In this document: piece after piece, positions 43,221 to 52,056 of the stretch
How positions within the stretch are numbered: the stretch's first letter is position 1
How the letters are laid out: each line of letters opens with the position of its first letter
DNA from: Collinsella sp.
GTDB taxonomy: Bacteria; Actinomycetota; Coriobacteriia; Coriobacteriales; Coriobacteriaceae
DNA length: 64,000 bases
NCBI GenBank assembly: GCA_018381235.1
Contig: JAGZSF010000001.1
Location: forward strand, 62,001 to 126,000
Direction of reading: 5' to 3'
Program-made: the position numbers and the translations under genes
The notes under the pieces: model-generated
Seen by the model: the letters and a program-made list of their open reading frames with translations, nothing else
Database searches by the model: none
What the model was told of the DNA's origin: nothing

Positions 43221-44384
43221 ATGCAGGCATCGCAGCGTCTCGACCGCTTTGGCGCGGAGGTCTTCGCCTCGCTCAACAACAAACTGCTCGCGCTGAAGGC
43301 TCAGGGCAAGACCATTTACAACATGAGCGTGGGCACGCCCGACTTTAAGCCGTACGACCACGTGGTCGAGGCGCTCACGCAAGCAGCCCAAGATCCCGAG
43401 ATGTGGAAGTATGCCCTGCGCGACTTGCCCGAACTCAAGCAAGCCGTGTGCGATTACTATGAGCGTCGCTTTGGCGTTTCGGGCATTACGCCGTCCATGG
43501 TGCAGTCGTGCAACGGCACGCAGGAGGGTGTGGGTCATTTGGGCCTGGCTCTGCTCGATCCGGGCGATACCATTCTGGTTCCCGATCCGTGCTACCCGGT
43601 CTTTGAGGCGGGTGCCAAGATTGCCGATGCCAAGCTCGAGTACTATCCGCTGGTTGCCGAGCATAATTATCTGCCCTACGTGGCAGGCATTGATCCCGAG
43701 GTTGCCGATCGTGCCAAGTATATGATCGTGTCGCTGCCCGCGAACCCGGTCGGCTCGGTGGGCACGCCCGAGGTCTACGAGGAGATCATCGCTTTTGCCC
43801 GCGAGCACGACCTGCTCATCGTCCATGACAACGCATACTCCGACATCGTGTTCGACGGCGAGCCGGGCGGCAGCTTCTTGCAGTATCCCGGCGCGCTCGA
43901 GGTAGGCGTTGAGTTCTTCTCGCTCTCCAAGTCGTTTAACGTCACCGGTGCGCGTATCGGCTTTTTGGTCGGCCGCGAGGACGTGGTCTCTGCCTTTGCC
44001 AAGCTGCGCGGCCAGATCGACTTTGGTATGTTCTTCCCGATCCAGAAGGCTGCTATCGCCTGCCTGAACGGTCCGCGCGATGAGGTCGAGGCGCAGCGTC
44101 TGAAGTACCAGGAGCGCCGCGATGCCCTGTGCGACGGTCTCGAGGGCCTGGGCTGGGAACGCCCCAACGCGCATGGATCTATGTTTGTGTGGGCCAAGCT
44201 TCCCGGTGGTCGCACCGATTCCATGGCGTTTTGCGAGGAGCTCATGGAGAAGGCCGGCGTTGTGGTGACGCCGGGTGCGAGCTTTGGTCCTTCGGGCGAG
44301 GGGCACGTGCGCATGGCGCTGGTCCTGCCGCCCGACCAGATCGCTTTGGCTGTCGAGGCCATTCGCGAGGCGGGCCTGTATTAG
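43221..44384 (+). CDS. class I/II aminotransferase (DAP aminotransferase-like)
   Basis: A 387-residue fold-type I PLP aminotransferase. NMSVGTPDFKPYDHV, CNGTQEGVGHLGLALLDPG, PDPCYPVFEAG, PANPVGSVG, VHDNAYSDIVFDG and SLSKSFNVTGARIGF with the PLP lysine are present. The pattern is close to LL-diaminopimelate/PatA-type enzymes, which would supply the aminotransfer step of the acetylated lysine pathway encoded at 48-53 kb. Other amino acid specificities are possible. ATG 43221 follows aaaggtgg. Confidence 0.8.
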   Translation: MQASQRLDRFGAEVFASLNNKLLALKAQGKTIYNMSVGTPDFKPYDHVVEALTQAAQDPEMWKYALRDLPELKQAVCDYYERRFGVSGITPSMVQSCNGTQEGVGHLGLALLDPGDTILVPDPCYPVFEAGAKIADAKLEYYPLVAEHNYLPYVAGIDPEVADRAKYMIVSLPANPVGSVGTPEVYEEIIAFAREHDLLIVHDNAYSDIVFDGEPGGSFLQYPGALEVGVEFFSLSKSFNVTGARIGFLVGREDVVSAFAKLRGQIDFGMFFPIQKAAIACLNGPRDEVEAQRLKYQERRDALCDGLEGLGWERPNAHGSMFVWAKLPGGRTDSMAFCEELMEKAGVVVTPGASFGPSGEGHVRMALVLPPDQIALAVEAIREAGLY

Positions 44385-44529
44385 AAAGCTTTTTTGGCTC
44401 GTCAATAGCTCGAAACCGATTTCGTGCAGTTATTTTACGAATCCTGCAAATAATTTCGGTAAACGGTCGATATTTGCCTGCGAATAGGAGCATAATCAAA
44501 GTCCCGATTGGATGTATTGGGATTACGGC

Positions 44530-44558
44530 AAGCCGCTCGGGTCGTTCCCGGGCGGCTT
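44530..44558 (+). promoter_or_regulatory. leader hairpin before ldh
   Basis: Twelve-base arms (44530-44541 with 44547-44558, one mismatch) in the ldh leader, 27 bases before the start. No T tract, so mRNA folding rather than termination. Confidence 0.5.
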
Positions 44559-44585
44559 GCTTGTGGAGAGAGATGGGAGTTTCTA

Positions 44586-45536
44586 ATGGTTAACGAGAAG
44601 AAGGTCGCTATTGTCGGCTGCGGTTTCGTCGGTTCGTCTTCGGCGTTCGCGCTGATGCAGAGTGGTCTGTTCTCCGAGATGGTCCTCATCGACGTGGACA
44701 AGAACCGCGCCGAGGGCGAGGCTCTGGATATCGCGCACGGCATGACGTTTGCCGAGCCGATGAAGATCTACGCCGGCGATTATTCCGATGTCGCCGACGC
44801 CGCCATGATCGTCGTCACCGCTGGTGCTGCCCAGAAGCCCGGTGAGACCCGCCTGGACCTGGTCAACAAGAACGTCAACATCTTTAAGTCCATTATCCCC
44901 GAGATTAAGAAGTCCGGCTTCGACGGCATCCTGCTCATCGTCTCCAACCCGGTCGATGTTCTGACCTACGCCGCCATCAAGATGTCCGGCCTGCCCGAGG
45001 GCCACGTCATCGGTTCCGGCACCGTGCTCGACACCGGCCGTCTGCAGCAGATGCTTGGTGCCCACGTTGAGGTTGACCCGCGCGATGTCCAGGCCTATGT
45101 CATGGGCGAGCACGGCGACTCCGAGTTTGTCGCTTGGTCCAGCGCTCAGGTTGCCGGCGTTCCGCTGAACACCTTCTGCGAGCTTCACGGCCACCTGGAG
45201 CACGAAGCCGCCGAGAAGCGTATCGCCGAGGACGTCAAGAACTCCGCCTACACCATCATCGAGAAGAAGCACGCTACCTACTACGGCGTCGCCATGGCCG
45301 TCAAGCGCATCTGCACTGCCGTCATGCGTGACGAGCAGACCGTTCTGCCCGTCTCCTCGCTCATGGTGGGCGAGTATGGCCTGTCCGATCTTGCCATCTC
45401 CATGCCGACCGTTGTTGGCCGCGACGGCGTTGTCTGCCGCGTCCCCGTGCCGCTGAACGATGACGAGCAGCATGAGCTTACCGCCTCCGCCAAGGCCCTC
45501 AAGGACATCATCGACAGCGTCGACTTCTCCTGCTAA
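44586..45536 (+). CDS. ldh: L-lactate dehydrogenase
   Basis: A 316-residue NAD-dependent enzyme that reduces pyruvate to L-lactate in fermentation. Rossmann motif VAIVGCGFVGSSSA, GAAQKPGETRLDLV with Gln at the position where malate dehydrogenases have Arg, VSNPVDVLTYAA and the catalytic His in VMGEHGDSE. This choice of Gln supports lactate over malate specificity. ATG 44586 follows gggag. Monocistronic with a strong terminator. Confidence 0.93.
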   Translation: MVNEKKVAIVGCGFVGSSSAFALMQSGLFSEMVLIDVDKNRAEGEALDIAHGMTFAEPMKIYAGDYSDVADAAMIVVTAGAAQKPGETRLDLVNKNVNIFKSIIPEIKKSGFDGILLIVSNPVDVLTYAAIKMSGLPEGHVIGSGTVLDTGRLQQMLGAHVEVDPRDVQAYVMGEHGDSEFVAWSSAQVAGVPLNTFCELHGHLEHEAAEKRIAEDVKNSAYTIIEKKHATYYGVAMAVKRICTAVMRDEQTVLPVSSLMVGEYGLSDLAISMPTVVGRDGVVCRVPVPLNDDEQHELTASAKALKDIIDSVDFSC

Positions 45537-45567
45537 ATCAAGCTCGTTAAAGTGAAGAGCTACAATG

Positions 45568-45603
45568 AAGGCGCCTGGGCCCACACGGCCCGGGCGCCTT
45601 TTT
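45568..45603 (+). terminator. terminator after ldh
   Basis: Long GC stem (45568-45582 with 45587-45600), loop acac, then ttttt. Directly followed by repeat family 3. Confidence 0.9.
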
Positions 45604-45646
45604 GGTGCAAAGTAATCTGACCCCAATGCACCATTCCCAATGCGCC
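45602..45646. repeat. repeat family 3, copy a
   Basis: About 45 bp, ggtgca...tgcacc inverted repeat plus a trailing tgcgcc. Close to 46829-46874; the two direct copies bracket one gene (45665-46825). Confidence 0.7.
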
Positions 45647-45664
45647 ATAGTTGATGGGAGGGCT

Positions 45665-46825
45665 ATGTCGGATTCGTCTAATTTTTTGACCTATGCCCAG
45701 ACGGCGTTTGATCCGTTTGAGGAACGGCCGTTCTGCGCGGTGGATAGCCTGGTCTTTGCGTGGTTGTCCTATTTGCGTTTGCCGGGTGATATGGCGGAGC
45801 TGACGAACTGGCAGGGCCTAGACGTACGCGAGCTGCTGCGTGCCGAGTGCTACCGGGACATGATTGACGACTTGTGGGACCCAGAGGGGAGCAGGGCCTT
45901 GTTGGAGGCCGTGGCAGCAAGCCCTCGCTACCGTGGCGTGCACGTTTGCGGCTATCGTGCCGTGAGCGATGTGGTGGCGACAGAGCAGTTTGCAGCCATG
46001 GCGTTCCGGTTTCCGGTGGGGTTTAGTTATCTTTCCTTCCGGGGGACCGACAGCACGATTGTGGGCTGGAAAGAGGACTTTAACATGGCGTTCCGGTGTC
46101 CTGTGCCGGCCCAGGAATCCGCGGCGCGTTATGTGGACGAGGCGGCGGATGCGATTGACGGGCCGCTTTTGTGCGGAGGTCATTCCAAGGGTGGAAACCT
46201 TGCAGTGTACGGCGCGGCGATGTGCTCCGATGGCGCCCGTGAGCGAATCGTACGGGCATATTCCCATGATGGTCCGGGGTTCGTCGAGGAGTTTCTGAAC
46301 GGCAGCGCCTTTGCCGATCTTTCCGGTCGAATCGACAAGACGCTACCTCGGTCGTCGATCTTTGGCATGATGTTCGAGACACAGGAGGACTATGCCATCG
46401 TTGAGAGCACCGAGTTCAGCCTGCTGCAGCACAATCCCTTTAGCTGGGTGGTTGATGGTCGCGACTTCGTGTACTGTGAGCGCCTGTCCGCCGGTGCTCG
46501 ATACGTTGATGGCTCCATTCGCGAGATGCTGCTTGCAGTGTCACCTAGCGAGCGCGAGCGTTTTGTAGATGCGTTGTTCTCCGTGTTTGAGGCTACGGGT
46601 GCTGAGCGGTTTGCGGATATCGCTGGGAATCTGCGCGAGAGCCTGCCCGTGATGCTCCAGGCTGCGCAAGGCTTTGACAAGGATACGCGACGCTTTGTCT
46701 CGCAGACCATCGTTGCGATTCTTAAGTGTGCACTGCTGCCCAGGCGTCCAGAGTTCAGCGTGCCTTCTAGTGGTAAGAGCCTGGCAGAACAGCTCGAGGC
46801 TTGGCAGTCCGAGCTCCTGCGCTAA
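45665..46825 (+). CDS. Mbeg1-like/DUF2974 alpha/beta hydrolase
   Basis: A 386-residue protein of the DUF2974 lipase-like family. LSFRGTDSTIVGWKEDFNM resembles the lipase FRGT loop, CGGHSKGGNLAVYGA carries the nucleophile elbow GxSxG, and SHDGPGF provides a downstream acidic residue region; SLLQHNPFSWVV contains a likely catalytic-histidine block. Substrates are probably lipids or esters; function is not established. ATG 45665 is preceded by gggagg. Single gene bracketed by repeat family 3. Confidence 0.8.
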   Translation: MSDSSNFLTYAQTAFDPFEERPFCAVDSLVFAWLSYLRLPGDMAELTNWQGLDVRELLRAECYRDMIDDLWDPEGSRALLEAVAASPRYRGVHVCGYRAVSDVVATEQFAAMAFRFPVGFSYLSFRGTDSTIVGWKEDFNMAFRCPVPAQESAARYVDEAADAIDGPLLCGGHSKGGNLAVYGAAMCSDGARERIVRAYSHDGPGFVEEFLNGSAFADLSGRIDKTLPRSSIFGMMFETQEDYAIVESTEFSLLQHNPFSWVVDGRDFVYCERLSAGARYVDGSIREMLLAVSPSERERFVDALFSVFEATGAERFADIAGNLRESLPVMLQAAQGFDKDTRRFVSQTIVAILKCALLPRRPEFSVPSSGKSLAEQLEAWQSELLR

Positions 46826-46828
46826 CCA

Positions 46829-46874
46829 TTGGCGCAAAGCAACCTGTCCCCGATGCACCAATCTTCGATGCGCC
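46829..46874. repeat. repeat family 3, copy b
   Basis: Second direct copy (ggcgcaaag...tgcacc, then tgcgcc), four bases after the hydrolase stop. Confidence 0.7.
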
Positions 46875-46936
46875 TGGGGCAGGCTCGACCGCTATACTGG
46901 TTCGTGCCGAAATCGATCTAGAACGGAATGCCGTAT

Positions 46937-47941
46937 ATGAAAATCAATCACGCGATCCTGCATATCCTGGACTTTGACTCTGCCGTCAACGTCATGAGCC
47001 AGCGCGAGCTCGATATCGAGAGCCGTACCGTGCGCAACTTCGTGACTACGCATCTGCGCCGCGCTCGTACTTCGGCCGACAACAAGCGTGCCACGTTTGC
47101 CGAGAACTCCGCATTCGGCGGCGAGCTCAAGGGCTATTTCTTTGGTGAGCGTGAGTTCGTGGACCTGTCGCAGCAGATTGCGGAGTTCATCTCTTCCGAA
47201 CTTACCAAGGCCGAGAAAGCCGAGTCCACTGACGTGCTTGTGGCGGACTTTGACGATGATGAGGATGCCCGCTGGTTTGCCGTGATGCTGCTGGGCTCCA
47301 AGCAGGCATTCATGCACGAGGTGGGTCGCGAAGAGGGCGAGGTGCGTAACGACATTGCGCGCCACTACGCCATTCTGCCGAATCCCTCGCAAAAGGTGCC
47401 AAGCTATGCCATCGTGCGCGCGAGCACCATGGAGATCGGCTATGTGGACAAGAAGCGCAAGATCGCCGGCGAGGACCGCATGCTTATCCCCGATGGTTTG
47501 TTGCAGTGTGACACGGGCGTATCGGGCAAGGAGGTCATCGACACCGTGACGCGTGTGGTCGAGGAAGTCGCCGAGGAGCACGGTGCCAACACGGCTGTAG
47601 CGCTCGCCAAGGTTAAGGCTGCCGTTGCCGAGAAGGTCGAGGATGACGAGGAGCTGCCGCCTTGGGATATCGTCGATGAGGTCTTTGAGGACGAGCCGGT
47701 CATCAAGGAGAGCGTGCGCGCGGCGCTGACCGAGGAGAAGGTGCCCGAGCGCGTTCCCGTGGAGCGCAAACAGGTCGAGCGCGCGGCCGTACGCAATCAT
47801 AAGATTCGTACCGACACGGGCATCGAGATCAGCTTCCCGGCCGAGATGGGTTCGAACTCCGAGTACATTGAGTTCGTCAACGAGCCCAACGGCCTCATTT
47901 CCATCGAGCTCAAAAATATCGGGTCAATTGAGAATCGATAA
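46937..47941 (+). CDS. nucleoid-associated protein (YejK/NdpA-like)
   Basis: A 334-residue protein of the YejK/NdpA nucleoid-associated family. MKINHAILHILDFDSAVNVMS is the typical start; DDDEDARWFAVMLLGSKQAFMHEV, AIVRASTMEIGYVDKKRK and TGIEISFPAEMG follow. The family binds nucleoid DNA but its role is poorly known. ATG 46937 is used; 46928 is an alternative two bases from the RBS. A terminator and a structured element lie downstream. Confidence 0.75.
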   Translation: MKINHAILHILDFDSAVNVMSQRELDIESRTVRNFVTTHLRRARTSADNKRATFAENSAFGGELKGYFFGEREFVDLSQQIAEFISSELTKAEKAESTDVLVADFDDDEDARWFAVMLLGSKQAFMHEVGREEGEVRNDIARHYAILPNPSQKVPSYAIVRASTMEIGYVDKKRKIAGEDRMLIPDGLLQCDTGVSGKEVIDTVTRVVEEVAEEHGANTAVALAKVKAAVAEKVEDDEELPPWDIVDEVFEDEPVIKESVRAALTEEKVPERVPVERKQVERAAVRNHKIRTDTGIEISFPAEMGSNSEYIEFVNEPNGLISIELKNIGSIENR

Positions 47942-47962
47942 GCTGCGCTGGACGCTGCTGAA

Positions 47963-48003
47963 AAACAAAGGTCGAAGCCCTTCGGGACTTCGGCCTTTGT
48001 TGC
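47963..48003 (+). terminator. terminator after the YejK-like gene
   Basis: Stem of about 17 pairs around a ttcg loop, with aacaaaggtcgaag on the left and its near complement on the right. Short T run. Confidence 0.75.
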
Positions 48004-48044
48004 TTGGGGCTGAATTACGTTGCAGGTTGAGCATACGCCAGCGA

Positions 48045-48142
48045 AAACGCCCCTAGGCGAGCAAGGTGACGCGAAAGAGGAGGGCATTGACCTTCTGGTC
48101 ATGCCCGACGATTGAACGTCAGATTGCCGCCTAGGGGCGTTT
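48045..48142 (-). ncRNA. 3' structured element, copy B (candidate RNA)
   Basis: Perfect 15-base outer stem (48045-48059 with 48128-48142). In the dapH sense it has atct/acct internal loop, ttcaa and ctcctctttc junction strands and a hairpin gggcatgacc-agaa-ggtcaatgccc. The inner stem sequence is wholly different from copies A and C yet fully paired. Confidence 0.65.
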
Positions 48143-48155
48143 GCAGCGTCGAGCC

Positions 48156-48183
48156 GTTTCGCGGTTTGTCAAAACCGCGTAAC
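48156..48183 (-). repeat. hairpin after the dapH stop
   Basis: gttacgcggtttt / aaaccgcgaaac form, two bases after the dapH stop, matching the hairpin after ettA. Joined to the structured element by ggctcgacgctgc. Confidence 0.75.
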
Positions 48184-48184
48184 C

Positions 48185-48904
48185 CTACAGCTGGCGCAGG
48201 CCCTCTTCCAGACCGGTCTTGCTGTCGGTCTTCTCGTCGCGCATCTTGATGACGCGGGCGGGGACACCGGCCACGACGGCACCGGCGGGGACGTCCTCGA
48301 CGCATACGGCACCGGCGGCAACGACAGCGCCCTTGCCCACGCGCACGCCCTCCAGGACCACGGCGTTGGCGCCAATCATGACATCGTCCTCGATGATGAC
48401 GGGCGTGGCGCTCGCGGGCTCCACGACGCCCGCCAACACGGTGCCGGCGCCGATGTGGCAGTTCTTGCCCACGGTGGCGCGACCGCCCAGCACGGCGCCC
48501 ATATCGATCATGGAGCCCTCGCCGATAACGGAGCCGATGTTGATGATGGCGCCCATCATGATGACGGCACGGTCGCCAATCTCGACGCGGTCGCGGATGA
48601 TCGCGCCCGGCTCGATGCGGGCGCTGATGCCCTTAAGGTCGAGCATAGGCACGGCGGAGTTGCGGCAGTCATTCTCGACGTCGTAGTAGTCGATGGAGTC
48701 GGCATTGGCATCGAGGATGGCCTTGAGCTCATCCCAGTCGCCAAAGACGGTCTTGCCACGACGACCGCCGTAGACGTGTGCGTCGCCCCAGGCAACCTTC
48801 ATGCTCGGCTTCTCGCGCACGTACAGCTTGACGGGCGTCTTTTTGGGCGCGGTGGCGATGTAGTTGATAATCTCCTGTGCATCCATCTCGGCTGCGTTGC
48901 TCAT
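48185..48904 (-). CDS. dapH: tetrahydrodipicolinate N-acetyltransferase
   Basis: A 239-residue left-handed beta-helix acyltransferase. It acetylates tetrahydrodipicolinate in the acetyl branch of DAP/lysine synthesis. The helical domain carries repeated IEPGAIIRDRVEIGDRAVI, GSVIGEGSMIDMGAVLGG, CHIGAGTVLAG and IEDDVMIGANAVVLEG. MSNAAEMDAQEIINYIATAPKKTPVKLYV is the family start. RBS aaaggag. It follows dapB by 39 bp, and the operon ends here with a hairpin and structured element. Confidence 0.9.
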   Translation of the reverse strand: MSNAAEMDAQEIINYIATAPKKTPVKLYVREKPSMKVAWGDAHVYGGRRGKTVFGDWDELKAILDANADSIDYYDVENDCRNSAVPMLDLKGISARIEPGAIIRDRVEIGDRAVIMMGAIINIGSVIGEGSMIDMGAVLGGRATVGKNCHIGAGTVLAGVVEPASATPVIIEDDVMIGANAVVLEGVRVGKGAVVAAGAVCVEDVPAGAVVAGVPARVIKMRDEKTDSKTGLEEGLRQL

Positions 48905-48943
48905 TTGCTATCTCTCCTTTGGGTGGATTCGGTTGATACCTGG

Positions 48944-49684
48944 TTAGGCAAACATGACCTGGTCGAACGTATAGAAGCCGGGTTCGCGGGCGACGAGCTT
49001 CTGCGCGGCTGCCAGGGCGCCGTTGACAAAGATCTGACGGCTCGTGGCGCGGTGGGTGAGCGTGACCTCCTCGTCCTGGCCAAAGAAACCCACCTCGTGC
49101 ACGCCGGCTACGGTGCCGCCGCGCAGCGAGTGCATGCCGATCTCCTTGGGGTCGCGTGCTCCGCACATACCCTCGCGTCCGTAGACGGGGTGGTAGCCTG
49201 CCTCGGGCTCGGCCTCGACTACGGCGTCGAGCAGCAGCTTTGCGGTGCCGCTGGGGGCGTCGACCTTTTGGTTGTGGTGAGTCTCGACAATCTCGCAGTC
49301 AAAGCCGGGCAGCTCCCGTGTGGCCTGTGCTACCAGATGACGCAGGGCTGCGATACCGATGGAGTAATTGCCGGAGTGCATGACGCGGGCGTTCTGACCC
49401 AGCTCGCGCAGGCGGTCCATCTGATCGGGTGTGTAGCCCGTGGTGCCCGAGACCAACGCGGCACCCGTGCGCTCGACATAGGCGACGACGGCATCGAAGG
49501 TAACGACGTTCGAGAAGTCGATGATTGCATCGGCGGCCGGTGCGTTCTCGAGCTCGCTCAAATCAAAACCGATCTGGGCGACGATATCAAAAACGGGCTG
49601 CCCGCCGGCGTCGACAATGCCTTCGGCGGTAGTGCGGATGAGCGAGCCCATGCGGCCCGTTCCCATAATGACGGTCTTAATCAA
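48944..49684 (-). CDS. dapB: 4-hydroxy-tetrahydrodipicolinate reductase
   Basis: A 246-residue NAD(P)H-dependent enzyme. IMGTGRMGS is the Rossmann loop, IDFSNVVTF the substrate-proximal strand and ETHHNQKVDAPSGTA the catalytic block with its His pair and Lys. It starts at TTG 49684, overlapping the end of the lysA-dapA frame by 8 bp; gggag is nine bases upstream. dapH follows. Product: tetrahydrodipicolinate. Confidence 0.92.
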   Translation of the reverse strand: MIKTVIMGTGRMGSLIRTTAEGIVDAGGQPVFDIVAQIGFDLSELENAPAADAIIDFSNVVTFDAVVAYVERTGAALVSGTTGYTPDQMDRLRELGQNARVMHSGNYSIGIAALRHLVAQATRELPGFDCEIVETHHNQKVDAPSGTAKLLLDAVVEAEPEAGYHPVYGREGMCGARDPKEIGMHSLRGGTVAGVHEVGFFGQDEEVTLTHRATSRQIFVNGALAAAQKLVAREPGFYTFDQVMFA

Positions 49685-51986
49685 GCAGACCAGCTCCCTT
49701 CAGAGCATCGGTAAGTGCAGCACGCGTGTCGTCTGCCATGGGGCACAGCGGCATACGGTAGTTTGCCTCGATCATACCCATCTGGGCGAGCGCCTCTTTG
49801 ACGGGGATGGGGTTGACCTCACTAAAGAGGGCATTGATGAGCGGCTGGCCGGCAATTTGGATATCGCGGGCACGCGCCACGTCACCGACCAAATAGGCGC
49901 GGCACATGTCATGCACGAGCTGCGGCTGCACGTCGGCCCACACGCTGATGGTGCCCGAGGCGCCCAGGCTCATGAGCGGCACGGTAAGCGCGTCCTCGCC
50001 CGAGTACATGCGGAAGTCGTCGGACAGCAGGTGGGCAATCTTGGCGGCATAGGCGACGTTGCCCGAGGCCTCCTTGATGCCCATGATGTTGGGATGTGCG
50101 GCTAGGCGTTCCACATTGCGCTCGCTGATACCGCAGCCGCAACGACCGGGGATGTTGTACAGGATGCAGGGTATGTCCACGGCATCGGCGACGGTCTTAA
50201 AGTGCTGGTAGATACCCTCTTCGTTGGACTTGTTGTAGTAGGGGGTGATGAGCAGCAGACCATCGGCGCCCAGGCCCTGGTAGGTGAGCGACTTGGTGAG
50301 CATGGTTTGCGTGGAGTTGGAGCCCGAGCCGGCGATGACGGGGACGCGTCCTGCAACCTGCTTGACCACGGCGGCGACAACGGAGTTGTCCTCGTCATCG
50401 GTCATCGTGGCGCTCTCGCCGGTGGTGCCCAGGGTGAGGATGGCGTCGGTGCCGTTTTGCAGGTGGAAATCGATAAGGCGCCCGAGTGCGTCAAAGTCGA
50501 CACTGCCGTCCTTTTTAAATGGCGTAACAAGGGCGACGATTGAGCCCTCGAGATTGCGGATGTCCATGTTCTTCTCCTTCGCGTCCGCGATCTGGATGCG
50601 TTTGTTCCATTGGGCGGCGACTGCCAGGCGCTCGTCTTGGGCGCGACGGCGGGCACTTTCGGCGCGCGACTTGGCCAGCAACTCTCGGCCGCTCGGCAGC
50701 ACGTCGAGCGTGGCAAAGTAATCGCCCGGGCGCTCGGCACGGCGGATGAGGTCGGCCGAGCCATCGGGGCGCAGCAGGACCTCGGCGGAGCGCAGCCGTC
50801 CGTTGTAGTTGTAGCCCATGGAGTAGCCATGCGCGCCGGTATCGTGAATTACAAGCAGGTCACCCATGTCGATATGCGGTAGCTCGCGATCGATAGCGAA
50901 CTTGTCATTGTTCTCGCACAGATTGCCCGTGATGTCGTACGTGTTTGTGACGGGGGCTGTGGTTTTATCAGGACCGTCCGGCTGACCCATCACCGTGATG
51001 TGGTGGTAAGCGCCATACATGGCAGGGCGGATCAGATCGACGGCGCTTGCATCGACACCGATATAGTCCTTGTAAATCTGCTTCTCGTGGATGGCCTTGG
51101 TGACCAGGCAGCCGTAGGGCCCCATCATAAAGCGGCCCATCTCGGTGCAGATGGCCACATCGCCCATACCGGCAGGAACCAGGATCTCATCGTATGCCGC
51201 GTGCACCCCCTCGCCGATGGCGTGAATGTCGTTGGCCTGCTGCTCGGGCAGGTAGGGGATGCCGACTCCGCCGGACAGATTGATGAAGGCGACGTGTGCG
51301 CCGGTCTCGCGCTCCAGGCGCACGGCAAGCTCAAAGAGGATGCGCGCGAGCTTGGGGTAGTAGTCGTTGGTGACGGTGTTACTGGCAAGGAATGCGTGGA
51401 TGCCAAAGTCCTCGGCGCCCTTGGCCTTGAGCATGCGGAACGCCTCGAAGAGTTGCTCGGTGGTCATGCCGTACTTGGAGTCGCCGGGGTTATCCATGAT
51501 GCCGTTGGAGAGCTGGAACAGGCCGCCTGGATTAAAGCGGCAACTGACCGTTTTGGGGATGGGCCCCGCAACACGCTCAAAGAACTCGATGTGGCTGATG
51601 TCGTCAAAGTTGACGATGGCACCCAGCTTGTCGGCGAGCTCAAAGTCGGCAGCCGGCGTATCGTTGGACGAGAACATGATGTCGTGTCCCGTGATACCCA
51701 GCGAGCGGGCGATCATGAGCTCGGTATAGCTCGAGCAATCACAGCCGCAGCCGTATTCGTTGAGAATGGAGATGAGCGCCGGGTTGGGATTGGCCTTGAC
51801 GGCAAAGTATTCCTTAAAGCCCGGGTTCCATGCAAAGGCGTCGCGCACTTCTTGCATGTTGCGGCGGATGCCCGCCTCGTCGTATAGATGAAACGGCGTG
51901 GGGAACTGCTCGACGATATGCTCGAGCGTCTCCTTGTCCACAAACGGCTGCTTGGCCGCATATGCTTCGTTGGGGGTCAATGCCAT
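49677..51986 (-). CDS. lysA-dapA: bifunctional diaminopimelate decarboxylase / dihydrodipicolinate synthase
   Basis: One 769-residue frame. Residues ~1-440 are diaminopimelate decarboxylase (last step to lysine): PLP lysine 64 in YFAVKANPNP, FLASNTVTNDYYPKLARI, NLSGGVGIPY, TEMGRFMMGP and HDTGAHGYSMGYNYNG. Residues 474-769 are DapA (first step): GSIVALVTPF, GTTGESATM, YYNKSNEEG, NIPGRCG and the Schiff-base lysine in MGIKEASGNV. The linker is ~30 charged residues. The DapA part has its own ATG (50567) with aaggag nine bases upstream, so separate translation is also possible. Controlled by a lysine riboswitch; dapB overlaps its end. Confidence 0.88.
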   Translation of the reverse strand: MALTPNEAYAAKQPFVDKETLEHIVEQFPTPFHLYDEAGIRRNMQEVRDAFAWNPGFKEYFAVKANPNPALISILNEYGCGCDCSSYTELMIARSLGITGHDIMFSSNDTPAADFELADKLGAIVNFDDISHIEFFERVAGPIPKTVSCRFNPGGLFQLSNGIMDNPGDSKYGMTTEQLFEAFRMLKAKGAEDFGIHAFLASNTVTNDYYPKLARILFELAVRLERETGAHVAFINLSGGVGIPYLPEQQANDIHAIGEGVHAAYDEILVPAGMGDVAICTEMGRFMMGPYGCLVTKAIHEKQIYKDYIGVDASAVDLIRPAMYGAYHHITVMGQPDGPDKTTAPVTNTYDITGNLCENNDKFAIDRELPHIDMGDLLVIHDTGAHGYSMGYNYNGRLRSAEVLLRPDGSADLIRRAERPGDYFATLDVLPSGRELLAKSRAESARRRAQDERLAVAAQWNKRIQIADAKEKNMDIRNLEGSIVALVTPFKKDGSVDFDALGRLIDFHLQNGTDAILTLGTTGESATMTDDEDNSVVAAVVKQVAGRVPVIAGSGSNSTQTMLTKSLTYQGLGADGLLLITPYYNKSNEEGIYQHFKTVADAVDIPCILYNIPGRCGCGISERNVERLAAHPNIMGIKEASGNVAYAAKIAHLLSDDFRMYSGEDALTVPLMSLGASGTISVWADVQPQLVHDMCRAYLVGDVARARDIQIAGQPLINALFSEVNPIPVKEALAQMGMIEANYRMPLCPMADDTRAALTDALKGAGLLD

Positions 51987-52056
51987 GTCCCGTAAACCTC
52001 GCTATCCAGACGGCGCCATCTGCGCATCGAATCCGCATAGCGTGGACCCAATGTCC

